8,479 nucleotides of DNA from Acetobacteraceae bacterium. Lineage in GTDB: Bacteria; Pseudomonadota; Alphaproteobacteria; Acetobacterales; Acetobacteraceae. This document shows, piece after piece, positions 1 to 6,124 of this stretch. Below the pieces are notes generated by a model, which ran no database searches, was not told where the DNA came from, and saw nothing but the letters and a program-made list of their open reading frames with translations. Position 1 is the stretch's first letter. The number at the start of each line of letters is the position of its first letter. The position numbers were made by a program, and so were the translations under genes. The stretch is taken from positions 1 to 8,479 of the forward strand of contig JASHVY010000011.1 in assembly GCA_030044345.1 (NCBI GenBank), in the 5' to 3' direction.

Positions 1-635
1 ACGAAGCGGAGCAGCAGCACGAGAAGCGGGAACTGGAAAGGCGAAATGCCGATCAGGAGGGCGATGAAGCCGAACCAGAGGGCGGAGATGAGATCATCGA
101 GCAGGTGGTTGCGATCATCCGACCAGAAGGTCATCTGCCGCTGCGCGTGATGCAGCGCGTGCAGCGAGTACCAGGCCGGGATGATGTGCGAGAGCCGATG
201 CCGCCAGTAATCCGCGAAATCGAGAATGACCGCATAGAGGAAGAAGGTGATCACCGGATGGCCGATCAATGGCGGGATCAGAAGCTCGAGATCGGGCGGA
301 ATCCACCCATGATCGACCAGAAAGCCGTTCACCCACACCTGCACCTGATAGAAGCCGACGAAGGTGACGAGCGGCAGCAGCCCGACGCGGGCGATCAGCG
401 TATAGATCATGTCCGTCGTGACGACGCGCCGGTTCGGCCAGCGTTCCACCGGCCGCCAGGCTTCGAGCGGCATGCAGACCGCCCAGGTGACGATCACCTG
501 GAAGAACCCATAGACCGCGAACAGGCTCCAGCCGAGGCCGACATCCTCCCACTGCATCCAGCCGAGCTGGTAGAGCACGGGAATGACGATCTCGCCCTGC
601 AGCCGTCCGGCAAGTGCCATGAAGGGATCGATCAT
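1..635 (-). CDS. Fatty acid hydroxylase / sterol desaturase family membrane protein (partial, C-terminus missing)
   Basis: This is the N-terminal 211 codons of a membrane di-iron oxygenase of the fatty acid hydroxylase superfamily, whose members oxidise lipid-like substrates in the membrane. Several hydrophobic segments are visible (roughly residues 35-55, 80-100, 115-140 and 185-210). Two of the family's three histidine clusters are present: HRLSH (146-150, HX3H, preceded by DYWR) and HALHH (159-163, HX2HH). The last HX2HH cluster would lie beyond the left edge. The ATG at 635-633 overlaps the TGA of the upstream propeller gene as ATGA and has only a weak Shine-Dalgarno, so translational coupling is likely. 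The substrate cannot be read from the sequence; sterols, carotenoids, fatty acids or ether lipids are all possible for this superfamily. The family call is firm. Confidence 0.88.
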   Translation of the reverse strand, partial: MIDPFMALAGRLQGEIVIPVLYQLGWMQWEDVGLGWSLFAVYGFFQVIVTWAVCMPLEAWRPVERWPNRRVVTTDMIYTLIARVGLLPLVTFVGFYQVQVWVNGFLVDHGWIPPDLELLIPPLIGHPVITFFLYAVILDFADYWRHRLSHIIPAWYSLHALHHAQRQMTFWSDDRNHLLDDLISALWFGFIALLIGISPFQFPLLVLLLRF

Positions 636-1684
636 ACGGAGGCGAACCCGAGGCCAGCGCGGCCTTCATTGGCAAGGAGCTTGAGCATCGGCGAGAGAAA
701 GACGCCATGCGGCGAACGGCCGACGGGAATGACCTCGAACACGCCGCTTTCCGGGTCCAGCACCGCGAGGCTGTCGCGCCAGCGGCGGGAGATCCAGAGT
801 TTACCGTCCGGGGCGAAGGCGATGCAGTCAGGCCCGCCGGTGAGGGTATAGCGGGCGAGCGGGCGGAGGGTATTGCCGTCGAGGGCGTCGAGCGTGCCGG
901 CGACCCGGTTGCCGACAAAGATCAGCCGCTGGTCCGGCGAGATCTGGATGATGTGGCAGCCTTTTCCGGTCGGAATATGGCCGGTCACCGAGCCATCGGT
1001 CGGGTCGACGACCGCGACGCCATCGCCATTCATCAGCGCCACCAACAGGCGGTCCCGATGCCAGATGATGCCCGCCGGCACCGGCCCGACGCGCACGTGC
1101 CAGGCGATCACGTTTTGCATGAGGTCGATCGCGACCAGGCCGTCATTGCCCTGAAGGGTCGAATAGACCATCGAGGAATCAGGCGCATAGGTGAGATGGC
1201 TCGGCATCGAGGCGACGTGGAAGCGGCGGATGAGCTTGAGCGTCCCCGCGTCATAGACATCGACATGGTCGAGCCGGAGCGCATTGACGGTGAGCCGCGA
1301 ACCGTCGGGGCTGACCCAGAGCTGGTAAGGATCGGCCACAAGCCGGTGGCCGAGCGGGGCGCCGGTCGTCGGGTCGAGGGCGAAGAGGGCATTGCCGCCG
1401 GCATCGCCGACCCAGAGCTCGGATCCGTCGGGTGAGAGCGTCCAGTGGTGCGGCTCGCGCAGCACGGGCACCACGCGGATGGGCTGACGGCTCGCCATAT
1501 CGACGATGCTGATGGAGGCATCGGCCGAGTTCATAACCACGGCGATGCCGCCGCTCCCCTGCCCGGCTTGCGGAGCCTGGCTCACGGGCGGCGCGGCGTT
1601 CGCAAGGCGCGTGCCCGGACCGAACCCCGCCATTCCGGCGGCGAGCCCGGCGCCCAGGAAGGACCGGCGGGTGGAGAGGGTCAT
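632..1684 (-). CDS. Tat-exported YVTN-type beta-propeller repeat protein
   Basis: A 350-residue protein starting with a twin-arginine signal (STRRSFLG, residues 4-11), a small hydrophobic stretch and a likely cleavage after ANA (residue 30), which places it in the periplasm after folded export. The rest is a series of repeats of about 40 residues. Each has a strand like VVDxxxG (e.g. VAVVDPTDG, LAVLDPESG) followed by a turn such as LSPDG, VSPDG, APDS, ISPDQ or APDG, the pattern of YncE/YVTN seven-bladed propellers. I see no catalytic residues, so a binding or scaffolding role is the safest inference. The start at 1684 is chosen because the Tat motif follows it directly; the reading frame is open to 1870 but that extension would run into the divergent rhodanese gene. 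Its stop overlaps the start of the hydroxylase gene by 4 bases, so the two very probably form an operon. Confidence 0.85.
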   Translation of the reverse strand: MTLSTRRSFLGAGLAAGMAGFGPGTRLANAAPPVSQAPQAGQGSGGIAVVMNSADASISIVDMASRQPIRVVPVLREPHHWTLSPDGSELWVGDAGGNALFALDPTTGAPLGHRLVADPYQLWVSPDGSRLTVNALRLDHVDVYDAGTLKLIRRFHVASMPSHLTYAPDSSMVYSTLQGNDGLVAIDLMQNVIAWHVRVGPVPAGIIWHRDRLLVALMNGDGVAVVDPTDGSVTGHIPTGKGCHIIQISPDQRLIFVGNRVAGTLDALDGNTLRPLARYTLTGGPDCIAFAPDGKLWISRRWRDSLAVLDPESGVFEVIPVGRSPHGVFLSPMLKLLANEGRAGLGFASV

Positions 1685-1767
1685 CCTGCTCAGCTCTGCC
1701 ACGGGATTGCGAACCTGCGATGGAACAATAGCAACAACGGGCAAGTGATGGAAACGCGGAAGCACAT

Positions 1768-1791
1768 CCGGTGCCATGCCCGACACCGGGC
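1768..1791. promoter_or_regulatory. Overlapping inverted repeats in the divergent intergenic region
   Basis: The 164-base gap between the divergent propeller and rhodanese genes holds CCGGTG (1768-1773) and CACCGG (1784-1789), a perfect 6-base inverted repeat. Overlapping it is GCCCG (1778-1782) / CGGGC (1787-1791). Position between divergent starts suits an operator, or a hairpin in one leader. GC-rich DNA yields such repeats by chance, and I could not identify a convincing promoter here. Confidence 0.25.
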
Positions 1792-1830
1792 TTGAACCCT
1801 GCGCCCCTGCGTGCCATGCGGCGCAAATGC

Positions 1831-1842
1831 GAGGAGGAGGGG
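1831..1842 (+). promoter_or_regulatory. Strong Shine-Dalgarno that fixes the rhodanese start
   Basis: GAGGAGGAGGGG ends 6 bases before the ATG at 1849. An in-frame ATG at 1816 and an earlier start at 1771 lack such a site, so 1849 is the preferred start. Confidence 0.75.
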
Positions 1843-1848
1843 CGTGGC

Positions 1849-2259
1849 ATGGTGGAGAACGTAACCCCACAGGCGGCCTGGAAGGCCCTGACCGAGGAAA
1901 AGAACGCCGTGCTCTGCGACGTTCGCACCGAGCCCGAATGGGCGTTCGTCGGGGTGCCTGATCTCGGCCAGGCCAGCAAGGAGCCGGTGATGATCCCCTG
2001 GCAGACCTATCCGGCCATGCAGGTCAATGGGTCCTTCGTCGATGCCCTGCGCCAGGCGGGCGTGCAGCCCGAGCAGCGCGTGTTCTTCATCTGCCGCAGC
2101 GGCGGACGCAGCATGGCGGCGGCTCGGGCGGCGGAGGCGGCGGGCTATGCCCATGCCTTCAATATCGCCGGCGGCTTCGAGGGGCCGGTGGATGCGGAAG
2201 GCCATCGCGGCGGCGAGGCCGGATGGAAAGCGGACGGACTGCCCTGGCGCCAAAGCTGA
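1849..2259 (+). CDS. Single-domain rhodanese-like protein
   Basis: A 136-residue protein covering one complete rhodanese domain with no signal peptide, so probably cytoplasmic. Seen in sequence: the conserved CDVRTEPEW segment (residues 23-31), the active-site loop CRSGGRS with the nucleophilic Cys82, the following helix rich in Ala, and the usual C-terminal part with IAGGFEG (107-112) and WKADGLPW. Rhodaneses carry a persulfide on this cysteine and pass sulfur from donors such as thiosulfate to cyanide or other thiols; the physiological partner here is unknown. The loop has seven residues from Cys82 to Ser88. The gene is transcribed away from the propeller gene and converges on the DUF2272 gene, with only 39 bases between the two stops. 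Its last codons and stop lie inside a short tandem repeat. Confidence 0.9.
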   Translation: MVENVTPQAAWKALTEEKNAVLCDVRTEPEWAFVGVPDLGQASKEPVMIPWQTYPAMQVNGSFVDALRQAGVQPEQRVFFICRSGGRSMAAARAAEAAGYAHAFNIAGGFEGPVDAEGHRGGEAGWKADGLPWRQS

Positions 2260-2291
2260 ATATTGTCAGAGCTGAACGTTGTCAGAGCTGA
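2254..2291. repeat. 16-base tandem repeat over the rhodanese stop
   Basis: AGCTGAATATTGTCAG (2254-2269) is followed directly by AGCTGAACGTTGTCAG (2270-2285), 14 of 16 bases alike, and then by a partial third copy AGCTGA (2286-2291). The first AGCTGA is the Ser-stop of the rhodanese gene. The repeats fill most of the gap before the convergent DUF2272 stop at 2299. The last copy also makes a short palindrome GTCAG-AG-CTGAC (2281-2292), too weak to call a terminator. Confidence 0.85.
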
Positions 2292-2298
2292 CCACGCC

Positions 2299-3105
2299 TT
2301 ACCGCGCATAAAGCACGCGCACGACGACGAACCAGGCATAGCGCGGATCGACCACGTGGCCGTCCTTGGTGGCGAGCCTGCCATCGCTCGTGGTGGGCAC
2401 ATGCTTCATCGTCACCGCGTCATCCACGTTCCCGCCGACCACAATGAGCCGGCCGGGCTTCATTTCTGTTACGATATCGCAATGGCCGTAGAAGAACCGC
2501 ACCGGCAGGTCATCGAAGCGGAGCGAGCGGTCGCGGCCGGTGCCGAAGCAGATGAGATCGCCCACCTCGGGCGCATAATCTTCGATCCGCTCGGCCCGCA
2601 CGGCATAGCGTGGATGCGCCGAGCGGTCGGCGTACCAGCCGGCATCCACATAGAAGGCGTGGTCCGGCGCGTAGGGAAATGAAGGGCCGGCGCCGGCCTC
2701 GCGCATCACATAGGAGATGAAGGCCGCAGACCAGGCATAGTCGCCATCCTGGCTCGCCGGGAAGACATGGCCTTCGGCGTCGTGCTTGCCGGTCCAGCGC
2801 GAGAAGCGCGTGCCGGCGTCCATCCCGATCCACCAATATTCACCGATCCTTTCCCAAAGCCCCGGCCAGCGCTCAGGCTTCTGCCAGGGCAAGGGCGGCG
2901 GGCGGGTGCCCGGCACGGAATCATCGACGCGGCTGCCGAAAAGCCGCCACTCATCCATGGCGATCGCCGTCGCATCGAGACGCGAGAACGGTTCATAGGG
3001 CTGGCGGGCGAAGGGCGGCACGTGCGCATCGGGTGCCGCGCAGGCGGCGAGAGGAATGATTGCCGCCACCACGGTCAGCCAACGCATCATGCAAGCTCGG
3101 GGCAT
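2299..3105 (-). CDS. DUF2272 domain lipoprotein (CHAP/NlpC-like fold suspected)
   Basis: A protein of about 268 residues with a lipoprotein signal: a short basic N-terminus, hydrophobic VVAAIIPL and lipobox LAAC with Cys22, so it is probably anchored in the envelope facing the periplasm. The body matches my knowledge of DUF2272. It has WSAAFISYVMREAG (residues 125-138), then GDLICF (182-187), GHCDIV (207-212) and VVGGN (222-226). This order resembles cell-wall amidases of the CHAP/NlpC type, in which Cys, His and a polar residue are catalytic, but here Ser126 sits where the cysteine would be. Activity is therefore uncertain. ATG at 3105 overlaps the mtnA stop as TGATG and is used here; in-frame ATGs at 3090 and 3087 give a tidier signal peptide, and a GTG lies at 3108. 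None has a good Shine-Dalgarno, which supports coupling to mtnA. Confidence 0.8.
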   Translation of the reverse strand: MPRACMMRWLTVVAAIIPLAACAAPDAHVPPFARQPYEPFSRLDATAIAMDEWRLFGSRVDDSVPGTRPPPLPWQKPERWPGLWERIGEYWWIGMDAGTRFSRWTGKHDAEGHVFPASQDGDYAWSAAFISYVMREAGAGPSFPYAPDHAFYVDAGWYADRSAHPRYAVRAERIEDYAPEVGDLICFGTGRDRSLRFDDLPVRFFYGHCDIVTEMKPGRLIVVGGNVDDAVTMKHVPTTSDGRLATKDGHVVDPRYAWFVVVRVLYAR

Positions 3106-3120
3106 CACGCAAGCTCGGGG
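3085..3120. repeat. 18-base tandem duplication over the mtnA stop / DUF2272 start
   Basis: Bases 3085-3102 and 3103-3120 are identical at 17 of 18 positions (CATCATGCAAGCTCGGGG versus CATCACGCAAGCTCGGGG on the plus strand). On the coding strand each copy ends in TGATG. The first copy supplies the C-terminal PELA and stop of mtnA; the second supplies an extra Pro-Arg-Ala-Cys-Met-Met segment or leader for the DUF2272 gene. Being 18 bases, it keeps both candidate ATGs in the same frame. Confidence 0.9.
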
Positions 3121-4193
3121 AAAAGTCCCTTGAGCCCCTCCTCGCTCGCTGGGCTCAGGCCGCGCTCCGTGATCAGCCCGCTCACCAGCCGCGCCGGCGT
3201 GACATCGAAGGCGGGGTTGGCGGCCGGGCTGCCGTCCGGCACCACCGAGACGCGGACGATCTCGCCCGCCTCGCTGCGCCCGATGATGGTGGCCACCTCC
3301 GAACCGCTGCGCTCCTCGATCGGGATCTCCGCGAGGCCGTCGGCGATGGACCAGTCGATGGTTGAAGAGGGTACCGCCACCCAGAACGGCACGCCATTGT
3401 CCCGCGCCGCCAGCGCCTTGAGATAGGTGCCGATCTTGTTGGCGACATCGCCCTTGCGGCTCACCCGGTCGGCGCCGACGATCGCGAGATCGACCTCGCC
3501 GTGCTGCATCAGGTGACCGCCTGCATTGTCCGCAACCACGGTGTGGGGCACGCCGTGGCGGCCGAGCTCCCAGGCCGTGAGAGAGGCGCCCTGATTGCGC
3601 GGGCGCGTCTCGTCCACCCAGACATGCAGGTCGATCCCTTCATTGAAGGCACGATAGATGGGCGCGAGCGCGGTGCCCCAATCCACGGTGGCAAGCCAGC
3701 CGGCATTGCAGTGGGTGAGGAGGTTCACCCTTTTCCCGCTTCCAGCGGCCTCGGTGATCAGCGCGAGCCCATATGTGCCGATCGCTTGGTTGCAGGCCAC
3801 ATCCTCCTCGGCGATCGCGGCCGCCTCCTCATAGGCCGCTTGGACGCGGGCGGCGGGCTCGGTGTTCCTGAGCCGCGTCAGCATCCGCTCGAGCGCCCAG
3901 CGGAGATTGACGGCGGTTGGCCGCGCCGTGGCGAGATGCGAAGCCGCGCGCTCCATGGCATCGGTTGCGGGATCCTGCCGCACCGCGAGCGCCAGCCCAT
4001 AGGCCGCGGTGGCGCCGATCAGCGGCGCGCCGCGCACCTGCATGCTGCGGATCGCGACAAAAGCCTGCTCGTAATCCTGCAGCCGCGCGATCTCGAGCCG
4101 CCAGGGCAGCAATGTCTGGTCAATGATCAGGACCGACCATCCATCCGCGGGATCGACCCAGATGCTGCGATAGGCGGTGCCGTCGATCTGCAT
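3105..4193 (-). CDS. mtnA: S-methyl-5-thioribose-1-phosphate isomerase
   Basis: This 362-residue cytoplasmic enzyme converts 5-methylthioribose-1-phosphate to 5-methylthioribulose-1-phosphate, an early step of methionine salvage from methylthioadenosine. It is the usual length for the family and related to eIF2B subunits. Visible signatures are MQVRGAPLIG (51-60), THCNAGWLATV with catalytic Cys162, DETRPRNQGA (194-203), IVGADRV with catalytic Asp242, and GDVANKIGTY (248-257). The ATG at 4193 has GGAGG (4205-4201) 7 bases upstream. The stop overlaps the next gene, for a DUF2272 lipoprotein. No other methionine-salvage gene (mtnK, mtnP, mtnB) is in the window, so the pathway must be completed elsewhere or use another route from methylthioribulose phosphate. 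SRKGDVANK replaces the more common T-x-NGDVANK, a minor change. Confidence 0.95.
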   Translation of the reverse strand: MQIDGTAYRSIWVDPADGWSVLIIDQTLLPWRLEIARLQDYEQAFVAIRSMQVRGAPLIGATAAYGLALAVRQDPATDAMERAASHLATARPTAVNLRWALERMLTRLRNTEPAARVQAAYEEAAAIAEEDVACNQAIGTYGLALITEAAGSGKRVNLLTHCNAGWLATVDWGTALAPIYRAFNEGIDLHVWVDETRPRNQGASLTAWELGRHGVPHTVVADNAGGHLMQHGEVDLAIVGADRVSRKGDVANKIGTYLKALAARDNGVPFWVAVPSSTIDWSIADGLAEIPIEERSGSEVATIIGRSEAGEIVRVSVVPDGSPAANPAFDVTPARLVSGLITERGLSPASEEGLKGLFPELA

Positions 4194-4211
4194 CCCACTT
4201 CCTCCGAAGTC

Positions 4212-4230
4212 CCTTCTTATCAGGAGAAGG
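4212..4230 (-). promoter_or_regulatory. Small hairpin in the mtnA leader
   Basis: CCTTCT and AGAAGG form a perfect 6-base stem with a 7-base loop, ending 6 bases before the GGAGG ribosome site of mtnA. It could influence ribosome access. It does not match any riboswitch I know, and no SAM-box features are visible. Confidence 0.25.
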
Positions 4231-4292
4231 CGCGCGGGAAATGGCCGCCCCAGCGCACGATCAGAGGTTGCGTTGCCCGCCCGGTAGGTTAA

Positions 4293-4311
4293 CGTTCCCG
4301 CCCTGGGAACG
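4293..4311 (+). promoter_or_regulatory. Inverted repeat upstream of the solute-binding protein gene
   Basis: CGTTCCC (4293-4299) and GGGAACG (4305-4311) are a perfect 7-base inverted repeat around GCCCT. It lies 7 bases before the GGGAG ribosome site (4319-4323) of the gene starting at 4331. It may be a repressor site or a leader hairpin. A GTTAAC palindrome (4289-4294) abuts it. No clear promoter hexamers could be assigned. Confidence 0.4.
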
Positions 4312-4330
4312 CTTACATGGGAGACTCTGC

Positions 4331-5917
4331 ATGCGCGTGGGCGGCATGGTTCTTGCCGGCCTCCTGCTGGGATCGGTCATGTCCGGCCCGGCGAAGGCGG
4401 CCGTCTTCAAATGGGCCAATAACGGCGATGCGACGTCGCTCGACCCGGACACGCTTCAGGAGACGGTCCAGCTCTCCTTCCTGAGCAACATCTATGAGCC
4501 GCTGGTGCGGTTCAACCAGCACATGAAGCTCGAGGGAGCGCTGGCGACGCGCTGGAACATGACCACGCCGACGAGCTGGGAATTCCAGTTGCGGCCCGGC
4601 GTGAAATTCAGCGACGGCACGCCCTTCACCGCCGATGACGTGGTGTTCTCGTACCACCGCATTGAATCCAGGACCTCCCAGCTCGCGAGCCTTCTCGGCG
4701 AAGTGAGCGGGGTGAAGAAGCTCGGTCCGCTCACGGTCGCATTCACGACCAAGCGGCCCGATCCGATCCTGCCCTTCGAGATGGTCGATTTCGATATCAT
4801 GTCGCAGGCCTGGTGCGAGAAGCACGGCGCAACCGAGCCGGTGCGGCTGAACGGCAAGAACGCGAATTATGCCATCCTCCACGCCATGGGCACCGGGCCG
4901 TTCGAGGTGGTCTCGCGCGAGCCGGACCGGCTCACGGTTCTGCAGCCGAACCCAAATTGGTGGCACAAGCCGACCAGCAACATCACGCGCGCCGAGTTCT
5001 ACGTCATCGCCAATGACGCGACGCGCATTGCCGCCCTGCTTTCGGGCCAGGTGGACATGCTTTACGACACGCCACCGCAGGACGCGGCGCGGATCGCCCA
5101 TACCCCCGGTTTCCATCTGGTCGCCGGGCCGGAGCTGCGCACGGTCTTTCTCGGGATGGACCAGTCCCGCCCCGAGCTTCTCGATTCCAGCGTCAAGGGC
5201 AAGAACCCCCTCAAGGATGTGCGGGTGCGCGAAGCCTTCGCGCTGGCGATCGACGAGGATGCGATCGCCCGGCACATCATGCTGGGGTTTGCCCATCCCA
5301 CCTGGATGATGTGGGGGCCGGGCGTGAACGGCTATGACGCCAAGCTCGACCGCCGCCCTGGCGTGGACCCGGCGAAGGCGCGCCAGCTTCTCGCCGCAGC
5401 CGGTTATCCGAACGGCTTCGCGGTGGGGATGGACTGCCCGAACGATCGCTACGTGAACGATGCCGAGATCTGCACCGCCGTGGTCTCGATGCTGGCGAAG
5501 ATCGGCGTCAAGGTCGATCTGCTGGCGCAGGAGAAGGCCAAATTCTTCGCCAAGATCGATCCGCCGAACTACGGCACCAGCTTCTACATGCTGGGCTGGA
5601 CACCGGAGACGACGGATGCGGAGAACTCGATCTATGCCCTGATCGGGACCCGCAACGGCCACCGCGGCCTCTTCAATATCGGCGGCTTCTCCGACCCGAA
5701 GATCGATGCCCTGGACGAAGAGATCCAAGGCGAGAGCGACGCGACCAAGCGCGACGCGATGATCGATCAGGTGGCCCAAACCTTGCAGCAGGACTGGGGC
5801 TATATCCCTCTGCACCAGCAGGTCATCATCTATTCGGCGCGGGACGGCATCCAGATGACACAGACGCCCGACAATTTCTTCCAGCTTCGCTGGGTGAACG
5901 TTCAGGCCGCGCAGTGA
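4331..5917 (+). CDS. ABC transporter periplasmic substrate-binding protein, family 5 (peptide/opine/nickel type)
   Basis: A 528-residue secreted protein with a Sec signal peptide (hydrophobic VLAGLLLGSVMSG, likely cleavage after AKA, residue 23). The mature protein follows the family 5 pattern: an N-terminal SLDPDTLQE segment, NIYEPLVRFN (53-62), a W-x-F-x-LRPGVKFSDGTPFTADDVVFS block typical of the family, a DVREAFALAIDED-like middle segment, a KARQLLAAAGYPNGF block, and a C-terminal IPLHQQ. Such proteins bind di- or oligopeptides or related solutes and deliver them to an ABC permease. The start at 4331 has GGGAG 7 bases upstream and places the signal peptide correctly; the frame is open back to 4241 but that extension is not signal-like. 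No permease or ATPase genes follow, as the next gene is an oxidoreductase after 207 bases, so it looks like an orphan binding protein. The ligand cannot be deduced. Confidence 0.92.
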   Translation: MRVGGMVLAGLLLGSVMSGPAKAAVFKWANNGDATSLDPDTLQETVQLSFLSNIYEPLVRFNQHMKLEGALATRWNMTTPTSWEFQLRPGVKFSDGTPFTADDVVFSYHRIESRTSQLASLLGEVSGVKKLGPLTVAFTTKRPDPILPFEMVDFDIMSQAWCEKHGATEPVRLNGKNANYAILHAMGTGPFEVVSREPDRLTVLQPNPNWWHKPTSNITRAEFYVIANDATRIAALLSGQVDMLYDTPPQDAARIAHTPGFHLVAGPELRTVFLGMDQSRPELLDSSVKGKNPLKDVRVREAFALAIDEDAIARHIMLGFAHPTWMMWGPGVNGYDAKLDRRPGVDPAKARQLLAAAGYPNGFAVGMDCPNDRYVNDAEICTAVVSMLAKIGVKVDLLAQEKAKFFAKIDPPNYGTSFYMLGWTPETTDAENSIYALIGTRNGHRGLFNIGGFSDPKIDALDEEIQGESDATKRDAMIDQVAQTLQQDWGYIPLHQQVIIYSARDGIQMTQTPDNFFQLRWVNVQAAQ

Positions 5918-5922
5918 CGGCC

Positions 5923-5938
5923 GCGCCTGAGAAGGCGC
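5923..5938 (+). terminator. Weak hairpin after the solute-binding protein gene
   Basis: GCGCC (5923-5927), loop TGAGAA and GGCGC (5934-5938) form a 5-base stem starting 5 bases after the stop. No T-tract follows, so this is at best a weak terminator. Confidence 0.2.
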
Positions 5939-6001
5939 CGCCTAGTCCAATATGGCTTCTGGTGGAAGCGGGGCACCTGCGAAGCAATCAGCCAAAACCC
6001 A

Positions 6002-6030
6002 TGGACAGTTATGTAATTGATCGAGAAAAT
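6002..6030 (+). promoter_or_regulatory. Candidate sigma-70-type promoter for the FrnE-like gene
   Basis: TGGACA (6002-6007, 5 of 6 matches to the -35 consensus) is followed after 17 bases by GAAAAT (6025-6030, 4 of 6 to the -10). This is the most AT-rich stretch of the 207-base gap before the oxidoreductase gene. Transcription would begin near 6037, just before the inverted repeat at 6040-6064. Inferred from consensus only. Confidence 0.4.
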
Positions 6031-6039
6031 AAACCCACA

Positions 6040-6064
6040 GCGTGACGATCAAGAGTCATCACGC
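6040..6064. repeat. GCGTGA...TCACGC inverted repeat, possible degenerate member of the palindrome family
   Basis: GCGTGA (6040-6045) and TCACGC (6059-6064) make a perfect 6-base stem with a 13-base interior. The outer arms match those of the palindromes at 6866, 6967 and 8011, but the interior and the TTTGTTTTC box are absent. It may be a remnant or a chance match. It falls in the predicted 5' leader of the oxidoreductase gene. Confidence 0.4.
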
Positions 6065-6124
6065 TCCGGGGCCGGGCATGAAATTGCCATGACAGGCAGT
6101 GCGGCTCAGGTTTAGTCTTCTGTC

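Noticed and set aside
1768..1812. A tRNA-like 3' fragment on the minus strand (GGGTTCAAGCCC)
   Set aside because: The bases around the TTCAAGC loop do not form a T-stem and no acceptor or other arms can be found.
1685..1870. N-terminal extension of the propeller gene to 1870
   Set aside because: It would bury the Tat signal 62 residues inside the protein and overlap the well-supported rhodanese start.
4313..5815. A 500-codon open frame antisense to the solute-binding protein gene
   Set aside because: It mirrors a clear family 5 binding protein in GC-rich DNA; its product is a run of Arg, His, Asp and Gly without recognisable motifs and no ribosome site.
6078..6115. Mini-ORFs of 4 and 8 codons (ATG at 6078 and 6089) before the FrnE-like gene
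   Set aside because: No ribosome site and no repeated or attenuator-type codons; such short frames are expected by chance.
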